Part shown: positions 44,480-55,500 of the stretch, in pieces
Position numbering within the stretch: the stretch's first letter is position 1
Layout of the letters: each line of letters begins with the position of its first letter
Assembly (NCBI GenBank): GCA_902702965.1
Contig: CACRXP010000179.1
Coordinates: forward strand, 741,126-805,125
Length of the DNA: 64,000 bases
Direction: 5' to 3'
DNA from: Spirometra erinaceieuropaei
Lineage: Eukaryota; Platyhelminthes; Cestoda; Diphyllobothriidea; Diphyllobothriidae
Notes under the pieces: model-generated
Databases searched by the model: none
Told to the model about the DNA's origin: nothing
The model's input: the letters and a program-made list of their open reading frames with translations, nothing else
Made by a program: the position numbers and the translations under genes

Positions 44480-45921
44480 CTTCCTAAGTCAACGTGTGGG
44501 GTAGGCAGAGACGTATGGTGCTGAGTGTCTCTGGTGTGCGACAAATCATATGTAACCGTTTCCTGTAGACTGGGCAAAAGCCCTTAGGGTGAACAGTCAG
44601 TGGCGCTGACAATCCCCAACGTCCACGACTGACGGCTAGTTACGCGATGGAATCTTTAAGCCAGTTTAAACCGAGAGAGAATACTGTTGTTCAGCTCAGC
44701 CCGTGGTTTTCTGTTCGCCTCCGTTTCTTCGGCAGCATATGCTCTTCAGGAATCACCAGGAAACTGTTTCCAACTGAGAAAGTGCTCTATGAGAATGACG
44801 CACTTCGAAACAGTATCTTACAAACGTAGTAATCATCATAGCACTAGACAACAATCACGTACTCAGATGTCGATTTCCAAAGCAAAATATAACGACATGC
44901 GCGAGTGGCGTCTCCAGCTGAGCGACTCAAGTGCATGCAATTTCGATATCAAAATAATTGTGGAGGGTAGGCGGAGTGACGTTCTTCAACAAGCAATCGG
45001 TCATCCTCTAAAGTAGTCCTTTTAATCCACCAACGCGTTGCCCTGACAAAGCAGATCTTGTTCTGAGTGGTTCGCATTCTTTCTGTCCGGAATCTAATCC
45101 CTTTGAAAATCCCCGAATGGGCACTGAACCGAAAATATCGTCACAGTCTCACTAAGATGAATTCTCAAACGACCACTTTGTATTTCACGCACATTTAGGC
45201 CGCATGCCAGTAAATACCAGCTAGGTGTTAGTAGAACCAGACTCCATGGCTGAAGAAATCTACCTGTGACGTGTTTTTTGGATTGACAATCCGATCCCTT
45301 ATATTCATGACCAATGGTCGTAAGCGGCCACTAGAGAAACCTTTGCTAAAGGCTGCGCCACACGTTTTGTCTGATAGAACAATTTAGATTTAAAGCGGAT
45401 TTTAAATGGCAACGTCCAAAATTAGACGTGATTGGCTGTGAATTGCCAGATGTTATCAAGGTCACACATTTTAGGTAAGTCCAGGCCTACCATGATCACG
45501 TCACACTGTTCTGCGCAAGACACAGTGAATTTAAATTCCGAGTCGGTGATGGGGTTTTTTCCCGCCAGGGTTTCAAACGTGTGCGCAAAGACTACTAGGA
45601 GGCTAACCGAACTAAAGAAGAGACATCCGGAATTAGAAGAACAAAAAATGCTGAAAAAGTATTAACTAAAGCATACGTCAAGAAATCCTTCCGGTAGACA
45701 TTCTCCAGACGAGGCGTGGAGCAGCCTTCATGATACATCATTAGCTTATTTGGGTCGGCATGTGGCATTGCTGAGCGGCCAAGTGTTCACGGTGCTTGGC
45801 GTATCTTTGCAAAAATAAGAACGCATTTTGGAAGTCTGTCTTATACTGCGTCCGCATACCTGGATTATACAACAAAGGCATTATCCGTCTCCGCGACAAC
45901 AAGAAATCTTTTGGTTAAATT
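44480..45921. other. No gene recognised
   Basis: Short frames (e.g. 44687-45016 plus, 45432-45665 plus) without domains. Confidence 0.4.
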
Positions 45922-45957
45922 GTGGTTGTGTAGCCGCACCTGATGGACACAATACTA

Positions 45958-46534
45958 TGGTACGGGGCGCTCACCGATCGTTCATACGGAACTCACTCGT
46001 TCCGTTGTGCCTTAAAGGCTCTCTCTCGAGCCCAACCAGCAGCCGCACAGCGGCGCATGATATATATAGACAGAATAGTATTACCGACAAAGACAAGGGA
46101 GACTGGCATGGTCATTTCTGGCTTATTAGTCGTCGTCAGCCAGCCATACCCAAGCCCGAAGTGTGGAACACCCGAGCCTCGAACTCGCGACCTGTTGGTT
46201 TAGAAGTCCACGCCTCTATTCTGCCTATATATATCATGCGCCGCTATGCGGCTGCTGGTTGGGCTCGAGAGAGAGCCTTTAGGGCACAACGGAACGAGTG
46301 AGTTCCGTATGAACGATCGGTGAGCGCCCCGTACCATTATATATTCCCGATCGAAAACCGGCAAGGCAACGGGCTCGTGGCCCGGTGGGTAGAGGCGTGG
46401 ACTTCTAAACCAACAGGTCGCGAGTTCGAGGCTCGGGTGTTCCACACTTCGGGCTTGGGTATGGCTGGCTGACGACGGCTAATAAGCCAGAAATAGCCAT
46501 TCCAGTCTCCCTTGTCTTTGTCGGTAATACTATT
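45958..46534. mobile_element. Composite inverted SINE-A pair with 13 bp target duplication
   Basis: Order: companion module plus (45958-46065), SINE-A minus (46080-46215), module minus (46215-46335), SINE-A plus (46370-46530). The plus copy keeps the T-arm (GCGAGTTCGAGGCTCG). TGGACACAATACT occurs immediately before (45945-45957) and after (46535-46547) the block, so the whole inverted composite entered as one insertion. Confidence 0.8.
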
Positions 46535-46862
46535 CTGGACACAATACTGTTGACCCACTTAGTTATTTTTAGTTGGCGCGATTTTATTGGCATAGTGTTG
46601 CTGTGCGCTGAGGTGTGTGTTCTGTTGGCGGCCTTGTTTCTTTGTTGCCGAGTCTACCTTTTTTGACCCAATGCTGGCGGTCCTTCTTGACTTACGGCCT
46701 GTCGCCTCCTTCTAACTTTCGTGCTTGATGTTTAAGGGTTAGGGTTTAGGCTTGCAGTTAAGGGTTAGGGTTAGGAGCTAGGATTCGGGGATAGGGTTAG
46801 GGATGAAAGTTGGGTCGCCAATAGAAGCGCAGAGACGAGTCCCAGGAATTAGTCTTGAAAAA

Positions 46863-47053
46863 GGAGACACGATCGCCGGGACAAGAGATTTATTAGCCTG
46901 AAGTTTTGGATTCCTACTCGAATCCATCATCAGAGACAAAAAAGCAGAAACGGGTCTGCTGCTTTTTTCTGTTTTTTGTCTCTGATGATGGATTCGAGTA
47001 GGAATCCGAAACGTCAGGCTAATAAAGCTCTTGTCCCGGCGATCGTGTCTCTT
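46863..47053. repeat. Palindrome of a PLE terminal motif
   Basis: The left arm 46863-46951 mirrors the right arm 46967-47053 around a ~15 bp spacer. The right arm reads CTGATGA (46982-46988), T, GGATTC, GAGTAG loop, GAATCC, GAAACGTC (47008-47015), then CAGGCTAATAAAGCTCTTGT. This is the same design as the PLE ends at 24.9, 29.8, 30.7 and 62.6 kb. The left arm has changes in the GAAACGTC part. Confidence 0.8.
46980..47017 (+). ncRNA. Hammerhead-like motif with 6 bp stem II
   Basis: Both conserved hammerhead half-cores are exact (CUGAUGA and GAAA), joined by a perfect GGAUUC/GAAUCC stem. One extra U lies between the first half-core and the stem. Stems I and III are not clear, so it may be a decayed or dimer-dependent ribozyme, or a structural PLE terminal signal. 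Confidence 0.45.
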
Positions 47054-47327
47054 TCTTCATGAACGTTAGGTGTTAGAGTCAGGGTTTAGGGTTAGGGGTA
47101 GGGGTTAGGGGTTATGGTTAGGGGTTAGGGTCAAGGGTTAGGGCAAGAATTTCTCCACCACTCAAAGTACAACCGCGCATTCCCAGTAGCTTTTCTTTTG
47201 CATTCAATTACTTGAATTCGCCGCCTGTGCGTTTTCCGGCCCCACCTGTAAAAATCCGTTATTACCCCCGGTCCCGTCTTACAGGTGGCTGGGATTTGTT
47301 TACCTCAGGTACGGCTATATAGCCACA

Positions 47328-50052
47328 TCTGACCTTTTGTGTCAAACGTCTCCGCCAATCGATGCCTGTGTGTAGACCCTTCAGGCCTGTCTTAGGTAAA
47401 CGACAGATCGATTTTTGCAAGCGACTACGCCCACTGCCTGTCTCAGAAAATTCTCAATGGGCTTCCGCCAGCCTGCAATAATCTCAGTCTTGCGTTCCGC
47501 GTCGAAGGGCTACTTTTGCACAATCTGGGGCAATCTGCGGGCAGCAGATGATGCCAATGTGCTAAATTGTATTTTTACCGAGTGTTTGTATGCAGATTGT
47601 TCAAACATCTTGCCCAAATGTGCATCTAAATGTTAATAGAGCGCCTATTCGAAGTTAAATATTGTCAAAATGAACGTGAGCTATGGTAGTCCCGAAATGC
47701 AATGGTGTTCTACTTATGAACCACTAACGACGAGTGATAAATAGAGTGAATTGAGTAACATTAGAGCGTGGGTTTCTTGCAGTTAGTCACCTATCATTTT
47801 ACATTGCATATGAATTCTCTTAAAAAAACATTTCAAAAGAATTGGTGAGGAGGCAGAGATAAACCAATTTCCCGCCTCGCGCGTTCACGCAATCTGTCCA
47901 AACCCAATCGATTTTTCTGTTTCGCATTCTTCTCATACTCTGTATGATTTTTCCTTGTATTCGAACATAGTTGTTTGAAATGCATTGTGTAGGTTAAGGT
48001 CGANNNNNNNNNNNNNNNNNNNNNNNNNNNNNNNNNNNNNNNNNNNNNNNNNNNNNNNNNNNNNNNNNNNNNNNNNNNNNNNNNNNNNNNNNNNNNNNNN
48101 NNNNNNNNNNNNNNNNNNNNNNNNNNNNNNNNNNNNNNNNNNNNNNNNNNNNNNNNNNNNNNNNNNNNNNNNNNNNNNNNNNNNNNNNNNNNNNNNNNNN
48201 NNNNNNNNNNNNNNNNNNNNNNNNNNNNNNNNNNNNNNNNNNNNNNNNNNNNNNNNNNNNNNNNNNNNNNNNNNNNNNNNNNNNNNNNNNNNNNNNNNNN
48301 NNNNNNNNNNNNNNNNNNNNNNNNNNNNNNNNNNNNNNNNNNNNNNNNNNNNGCTAAACCCAAACTTTCACCCCGTCAGTTTACCCCATGACATCGTAAA
48401 CGTCCGCAACTAAACGGTGACGGCTGAGGAGAACTTCTTGTCATCGTACACAAGACAGCCCTGGTTGGTCGAAGTCGGATTGGCTGCGAATGGGAAAAAT
48501 TCGCCGGGCGGGGGAGGGGGAGAATGAACGGGTGGGGGTTCTGTGTCCCTGCACTAGAATGTACTATTATCTGATGCTTCCCTAGCTTTGCCGGGAGGGA
48601 TGAGGGATTTTGGCAAATGCGATAATTTATCACCGAGACCGACAGTGAAATCAGACATGGTTGCTGTCCCGGGCGCAGAAATGTCCTTTTTCTAATCCTA
48701 TCGTCGGCCTGGCCCGGGATGGTTGATTGCGAGACTGGTAGGATTTCCAATAAATAAGACTAATTTGGATACTGAAGGCATATTAATGAACTACCATGGG
48801 CCTTTTTATGGGGATCCGCCGGAGGCATCCTTATACTTTCGAGGGGGCAGACGTGCATGAGGCAACATGCTCAGGCAAGAACCAATCAAATTCTATTACC
48901 AATCGTAAAAAATACCTTCGAACATTTCCACTCCTCCGTCCAAATGCGCGTACAGCTGACTGCTACTACATCGTAAACACGGGTCTCCTCTACTGCACTA
49001 CAATGTGGGCGCGTTCAAGACACGTTCATGAATCCGTTGATAGTGAAGCAGACTTTTGACGCGCCCACTTCACTCCATTTTTTTCATATTCGCCGTACTA
49101 CACTGGCAAGACAAAGCCAGGGTGACTGGAGGCGGGTGTAGCCGCAGTGTACACAAGGGGCCAAACAGTTCACTTAGGCATATCATGCACAGTCGGATTC
49201 CTTACTCCATTTATGCGAGGCTTCTTTCTGAGGGGCACGATTCACGAATCACAAAACCCATTGTCCTAGGAGAGTCAATGCAGTCTATCTCCCAGTCCGG
49301 TGTAAGACCGAATAGCACTATCGGTTGGCAAGCCTCCAATCCACGGCTGTTAGTTCCTCGTAATAGATTAAAAACGCATCTGACTGTTTATGATGAGAAT
49401 AAAAGCGCATGGTTCGGACTGGGTCGGGCTGGCCTTTTCTTATCCCTCCCACACACTGCGACTGGGAGCGAGATTGGCGCAGTTGCCGACGTGATGTGAA
49501 TTCGCCGTGTATCACGTTCCTCGCCATATGCTTGTTCACCCCCCCCCCCCCACATGACCGATCTTCACCATGGAAACTTGGTCCTACCATATGCCCGCAT
49601 TCACTGTATCTCGTTGCGGCCACCACAACAAAGCCGATAAAGCGCATCACATGACTGTAGCGCTAGCTTGTGGGATATTTTGTTTAGTATTGGGCATGTG
49701 TACGCCTACGGCTGAGTATACTCATGCTGTCTGTCGTGGGCTTTTTGATGTTTCTCAGAAATTAAGCTCTGAGCTTTGGCTAAATTCCTCGCGGAAAGCA
49801 GTTTCAAGTTCGATCGGAAAGATGATATGTTTGCCCGAGCTGATATTCATCCTTAGCTGCATGTAGATAGTCGTATAATGTTTACGAGATGCCGTCACAT
49901 AGCTGAGTTATGCTGTGGCAGAAAATGTGAACAACATGTGTCTGGGCTTTCAGCTGCTGCCCATGCTGGACGTATCATCAATCAGTCAACGGTATGTTTG
50001 TTGACTGTGTAGAAAATGTAACTGATATTAGGACCGTTGTACCGAACATTTG

Positions 50053-50053
<1 letters not shown>
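47328..50053. other. No gene; contains a 349 bp assembly gap
   Basis: The gap is 48004... to 48352 (N run). Frames crossing it are artefacts. Overlapping frames at 48376-49660 on both strands lack domains. A C-run lies near 49540. Confidence 0.45.
48004..48352. other. Assembly gap
   Basis: Run of N, 349 bases. Confidence 1.
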
Positions 50054-50090
<37 letters not shown>

Positions 50091-50141
50091 ACACTACTAC
50101 TACTACTGCTACTACTACTACTACTACGGCTACTACTACTC

Positions 50142-50172
<31 letters not shown>

Positions 50173-50178
50173 CACCAC
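50054..50178. repeat. (CTA)n microsatellite ending in (CAC)n
   Basis: About 40 CTA/ACT units with isolated interruptions (AAC, TGC, CGG, TCC), passing into CCACCACCACCAC at 50161-50178. Long homopolymer frames on both strands here (poly-Thr, poly-Ser, poly-Val) are products of the repeat. Confidence 0.95.
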
Positions 50179-51950
50179 GATCAGGAAGAATTAATGTTTG
50201 AGACAATAGGCTTGACGGCAAACTCCAGGATTCCAGAAACGGTCAGTTGCGTTGGTCAGACTCTGCTCACAAGTCAGACGTAAGCAAAACAGACTTATGT
50301 AGATAACATTCAGCCTCACAAATTTTCCTTTTATACAGAGGTTTAGAGGCTATTAAGGTACAAAAAGAGAGGAGTTCACGTGTGCATAACATACAGCAGC
50401 CATTGGAATGTTGATCGGCAGTATCCCATCCTGTCTGCTATACTGATAGGTTTGTAAAACCCTACTTTGACGGTTCCTACAATTTCAGAACGCCGAGATG
50501 CCGAACTTATTTCACTGTCCTTTTTTAATTACTCTAAGAGCAGAGTTTTCAGATGGCGAAGGTTACAAGCACCAGACGGTTAACTACCCGAAAACCGATT
50601 TGACGAGATAAACGTACCAACTAAGGGATAATGGTTGGTTCGAGTTCATGTAAAAGTGCATCTTAGAATGAAACTGCTCTCGTTCGTTTAGTTAGGTCAG
50701 CGTCATAGGGTTATTCCGTTGAAACTTACTCGCCGGCCCTCCTGACCGGTAGACCTCCACGTATCTGATAGCAACGCGGAAGAGGTTTGTCCCATCCCTT
50801 CAGAATAAAATACGCGGATCTTATTTATTTAATTTTAACGCCTACTTATTTTGACTAAGTAAGTCAATGCTGATCGCTGAAAGTGTCCGAGCGCTCACCA
50901 TAACAACGCGGCCGTTTATCAGGAACTTCGCCGGGATTGACCATTAATAGCGTCCGGATTCCACTGGGTTGAAGTTCATTTCAGCTAAGCAAAGGCCAAC
51001 GAATTTCCTGGATCTCTCCATAGATAAGACTAGAAATTGTTGCGAACTGTCCACCTGAAAGTCTGTAAGTATTTACTTGGCAAATTTATTCTGCCAGGTG
51101 ACTTTCCCCTCATGCTTCTCCATTCTTTTCTATAGCACTCTTCCTTCAGGGTCGTGGATCTTAACGTCGGCTGGGTATTTGGATGCGGTCATCCGAATCA
51201 TGTCGACTGCTGGGTTCTTCAATGTACAAATAGCCGACTAATGGCTGACGTAATCGTTCCACTTAAGCTCTTTCTCCATCGTAAGAGTGGATGGCGGTAA
51301 TATGTCTGTTAACTTATCACTCTACGGCATTATCGTGCGGAACGGCTCTATCAGTCACCTGACCGTTCCAGCCTTTAATCTCCACCCTACAAGACACATT
51401 TAATCGTTCTCCTCCATCGTCCTCACGCCACGGAAATGAAGAGCGTCGGAGATCTTCGGAGATCTACTTCCTCTGGACCCAACATTCCATAGTGTCGTGC
51501 TGGGGTCCCAGATCTTTTCAGGATACGTGACAGTAACTTGAGAGGCCCAAGTAATAAACTTCACCCCACAGACGTCTTTTATTACCGAAAATAGCCACCT
51601 CATTCTCAGTTAATACTGTGCACTTTCACTGTCCTATGCTGTCAGTTGCCAGCACAGAGTCTGTCACCCGTTGTTCAACTAGTAATTGAAAAGTGGAATT
51701 ATTGAAAATAAATATACCAGCAGCTGTATTTCTCCGTTTTACTTTTGGTTCTTACTGACCATATGAATTCGAAGTTCAGTCGCGTGTAACTATGCATCCT
51801 TTGTCCCACGGGATTCGTCCGCATGTGCAGTCGCAAAGATCTGACGATAATCTGATCAAAACGGTCGTTTACTCACCTTTCAATGGTATCGTGAAGGGAG
51901 CATTTCTATGAACAAGAATACGTCATGGTTTCCAGAAAAAAACCAACACC
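50179..51950. other. No gene recognised
   Basis: Only short frames. Sequence up to 51950 does not show the upstream parts of the PLE that follows. Confidence 0.4.
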
Positions 51951-52300
51951 TGGCGTACACAGCTTGTACACCCTAAGGACAGAGTTGGCTATCTCGATAG
52001 AAAAGGAGTTGCCTACAAGATCCCATGTTCCACTTGTGATCCTGTCTATTGTGGACAGACTGAGAAATCTGCCCCAAACCGCATACATGAACATCAGTTA
52101 GTGGTGAAAAGAGGAAATCATCCATCTCAGGTGACTATGCACACACTGGATACTGGACACGAATTTGCATGGGAGAACATTCGCATTGCCTGCGCCCGCC
52201 CAATAAGAAATGCCGTGAAGTCCTGGAGTCAATGCTCTCAGGTGAGGCTTGCATCAGTCGCCGTATCGATTTAGATGCCAAATATAAACCTCTCAAGTAA
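51951..52300 (+). pseudogene. PLE GIY-YIG endonuclease remnant, separate lineage
   Basis: In-frame from TGG 51951: WRTQLVHPKDR (PLE lead-in), then GVAYKIPCSTCDPVYCGQTE with the CxxC pair and YCGQT in place of YIGxT, followed by RIHEHQ and DTGHEFAW. After a frameshift near 52200 the C-terminus continues as KCREVLESMLSGEACISRRI and ends at TAA 52298-52300 (DLDAKYKPLK). The Cys for Ile in the YIG motif and the frameshift mark a relic. It differs clearly from the other PLE endonucleases in the window, so it is a distinct family. Confidence 0.8.
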
Positions 52301-53221
52301 AAATGGAAGCGAGCGCAGCCAATGCCGAGAGGATGACGAAAAACCATTGACGCGCATTAACGCAGGCTTTGGCCAACCATAAAATCACTTGTTCGACACG
52401 GTTAAATATTTAAGTGTTTTTGTGCATGACCCAAAAATCTGACGGCGAGCTGGGGAACCGGTCTCGAAAATTTAAACATTAAAGGTTATTTTCTTCCTAA
52501 AAAAATCTTACTTACGTAGAAAAAGACTGTATATTTTTGAAATACAACATTCGTCCTTCATTTTTTCGTTAGGTTTCTAGTGTATGCTTCGTTTTCCCAC
52601 CTGCCTTCACTCCTCAGCCTGGACAAAAGTCGCGTGTGAAAAGTGATCTTGCCCAAATTGGGCATGCTACTGACTTGGACATAGTCAGCAGAAGCTACAG
52701 CTAACTGACGAGGCGACCCAGGAAACACAGTTCTTTAAAGGCAACGCAGTGAACTGTGACGACCACCTGACTGCAAACTCCGCTTATTTGCATCATTATC
52801 CGATAAGGAACTTAATCGAAGAGGAAGTCAGTGCTGCTTTGCAACGCTCTAACTTGCTTGTTATAGAAATTGGCCACGCGAACAGCGGTGGTGTCGATAG
52901 CAGACGTACGTGGCAAAATTCGCAGCTGGAAATGGAAGTATTCGGGACGGGCACAAGGTAAAGCGCGACAATGCGGGCATGGTAGCATGTCTTTCGAATA
53001 TGTCTCCGCAGATGCATAATGTTGGGTCCTTCGAACAGGAACATTCAAATTCATGGTTATAAGGCTCTTGTCCGCCGCCAGTCGACCCTTGACCTCGACT
53101 GTATGTTAGTTGACTTTGGCATCCTGCTTCATGGAGGAGAGAGGCAATGCGGGGACTATAATGGTCCACTCCAAGCGATGTGCCGCGAACGGGTGTCACG
53201 AATGGCATGAAGCCGGAGGAC
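52301..53221. other. No gene recognised
   Basis: Frames on both strands between 52740 and 53290 overlap and lack domains; the right part merges with a SINE-A copy. Confidence 0.4.
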
Positions 53222-53400
53222 GGAGGACCATCCATAAAGACAAGAGAGACTGGAGTGGCGTTATCTGGCTTATTAGCCGTTTTCAATCAGTCATATTCAG
53301 CCCTAGCTGAGGGACCAGCTGCGGTTCGAACCTACGTCATTTTTGCTGACTAAACGTCAGCGAGTACAATACTCGGGCCAATGAGGCACGGGTTCGTCGT
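53222..53400 (-). mobile_element. SINE-A copy, diverged
   Basis: The reversed tail (AAAGACAAGAGAGACTGGAG, GGCTTATTAGCCG) is followed by a B-box relic (GGTTCGAACCTA as read on plus) and an A-box relic near GGGCCAATGAGGCACGGG. The family assignment rests on the tail. Confidence 0.6.
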
Positions 53401-53711
53401 CCTCTCGGTTGTAATCAGGTACGCTAACTATGGTGGGAGGAGGGAAGCTCATAGATCGGATTACAAAACCTGCCCGTCCGGTTATGTGAAGGGTTCTTCA
53501 CTGGGATCCCAGGCACAATTAGACGAGTAGGTCCCGTATGCTGATCGGTCAGCCCCCCTCTAAAATATTTTGTAAATATCTGCGCATACCAGAAATGCAT
53601 ACGAGGGTTATTTTCTTACTCCTTTTGCTTGTTCTGGACCGTGTCATGTAATTTAGGAGATATATTTTTTATCCCCATCTGCAGTAAATAAATACTTCAC
53701 TGGTGGTGCTT

Positions 53712-54716
53712 TACAGTACGTGACCGATCTGATGGAATGTTGGCCAAAATTCTGGAATGCGTTTCCGATTAGGAAGAACTACTTAAGTGGAATCAGTATA
53801 CTGATTATCATGCCGCATAACCCTATAACATTTCTGACGCGCCAGGGTGTCGGCTTTTGAATGCATTTCCTTTTGACCTCCTGCAGCAACTGCACTCGGT
53901 AAAAAATGACTACTTATTTAGCATACATTTTTCTTATTGACTTTCGACAGTCTTATAAATTCAAATATATTTTGTAGAAAACATGCACAAAATATGCTTT
54001 CTTTTACTTATTTGGTAGGAAATCACATTGCCTTCATATGTTATGTCCGAAAAAAGTGTATTCTTAGGTTTTAAAAAAGTTTCCCGATTATCGAATAATT
54101 TTCAGCCTGATTTGCCATTGCATCAGCGTTTAGCAATTTCAGTCTGCAAGTTGCAAGCTTTCCGCGTAAGGAAAATCATATATTTCTCTATGCCTTAAGA
54201 AGGTACCAAATAAAGTTCATGAAATTTTGCAATGGATCCGGACTGTCTTGTACATTTCATAAGGAGCATTAGTAAGCGGACATATGCAGTCTTGCATGCA
54301 TGGACATAATGGACATCAGGCATAATCTTAAAAATCTCATAATTAGAAACTTTTTTAAAACCTAAATATGCATTTTCTGCGGGCATAAAATATGCAGATA
54401 ACGTGGTCTCCTATCAAATGAGTAAAAGAAAGCATATTTGTGCGTGTTTTCTACAAAATATATTTGAATTTATAAGACTGTCAAAAGTCAGTAAAAAAAT
54501 GTATGCTAAATAAGTAGTCATTTTTTACCGAGTGCAGTTGCTGCAGGAGGTCAAAAGGAAGTGCATTCAAAAGCCGACATCCTGTCGAGTCCGAAATGTT
54601 ATAGGGTAACGCGGCATGATAATCAGTATAATGACCCCCACCTAAGTAATCCTTCCTAATCGGAAATGCATTCCAGAATTTTGGCCAGCATTTCATGAGA
54701 TCGGTCACGCACTGTA
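53712..54716. mobile_element. Fold-back TA element P6 (1005 bp)
   Basis: Ends TACAGTACGTGACCGATC and GATCGGTCACGCACTGTA. The arms are reverse complements with landmarks GCATnnnTTTTTCTTATTGA and ATGCTAAATAAGTAGTCATT. Tip and arm sequence are closest to P1 (GGTCAC... subgroup), showing at least two subfamilies. Confidence 0.85.
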
Positions 54717-54929
54717 ATTGCATGGTTATAGGATATCAAAGTGCCCAGGCGCCGTGGCCTGGGAGGCAGTCGACTGACGTCCCAACTCAGTCCAAGCAGT
54801 CTGCTCAATTGTGTATGTTTGTGTGGAGTGACGGACTGGTGGGCTGAGAGCCAGGCAGTCACGGCACCATCTTAACAAGTTTTTGACACTATTATGCATG
54901 TAAGGAGTGTTTGTGTGTGTGTGTGCTTT

Positions 54930-55500
54930 ATGGGTAGTGCCTCTCAGTCGGCGACTGTTTAGTAACGTAGCCTTGAAGGGTTATGGTCAAGGCGCACGCA
55001 GGGCGACGTGTCACCCTTCTGGGCCTAAAGGTCTGTAAGCGTCTGCCATACCAGGATGAGCATGCCATAGCCCTCCCAGCCTGGTATGCGCTGGCAGTTA
55101 ACCGACGCTCCATTCCCTGCCCGGTAGATGCGCTTGCGCTTTCGCTGTGTATACAGGTCGTGAGTATGGCTATCCCGTAATTTTCGTCCTTCCGACTCAT
55201 CGTGGTATTGTTGCTGTTAGTCAAAATCCGGGTCAAGGGTTTGTTGTGGACCAGGGGTGTGGTGTGCGACGTCAAGGTGTGGGCTCGGCCGCGCCATCAA
55301 CCTGAGCCCTCCCTCGCCTCCGGTCTTCTTGACTCTGTCCTGACACCGGGATCAGGTTGGGGAGGAGGAGGGAGTGCGGTAGACGCAGCGCAAGCCTACA
55401 ATCATTATGAACTAAATCACGCGCAGGTCACCGTGTCTGGTCCAACTTGTTGAGGAGCATGCGATGGACGTCATCGGATGCGACGGCCAAACTGTCATAG
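54930..55500 (+). repeat. Dispersed GC-rich repeat, longest copy
   Basis: Carries the blocks found singly elsewhere: CCGGGTCAAGGGTTTGTTGT (as reversed at 35150), CTTGACTCTGTCCTGACACC (as at 12665), GGGAGTGCGGTAGACGCAGC (as at 42050) and GCATGCGATGGACGTCATCG (as at 42130). No ORF with domain. Nature unknown. Confidence 0.45.

Larger units (their letters stand above)
45922..47327. mobile_element. Family F1 element copy 3, reversed, with two nested insertions
   Basis: Outer ends TGGTTGTGTAGCCGCACCTGATGG-type (45922) and, reversed, TGTGGCTATATAGCCGTACCTGA (47327) belong to family F1. The block CATTCCCAGTAGCTTTTCTT near 47185 is the reversed interior block. TTAGGG-like tracts lie at 46735-46805 and 47068-47148. 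Two foreign pieces interrupt it: a SINE-A composite (45958-46534) and a PLE-end palindrome (46863-47053) that splits the TTAGGG tract. Confidence 0.75.

Noticed and set aside
46735..47150. Telomere end or chromosome-fusion scar
   Set aside because: The TTAGGG-like units are degenerate, short, in mixed orientation across the window and enclosed by repeated inverted ends.
47985..48413. Long frames crossing 48004-48352
   Set aside because: Made of N residues in an assembly gap.
48376..49650. Several 80-150 codon frames on both strands
   Set aside because: Overlapping each other in opposite directions, with no domain or shared similarity.
49978..50221. Poly-Val, poly-Ser and poly-Thr frames
   Set aside because: Translations of the CTA/CAC microsatellite in different frames.
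52812..53286. 80-141 codon minus-strand frames
   Set aside because: Overlap a SINE-A copy at the right and plus-strand frames at the left; Cys/His clusters do not form a recognisable finger.
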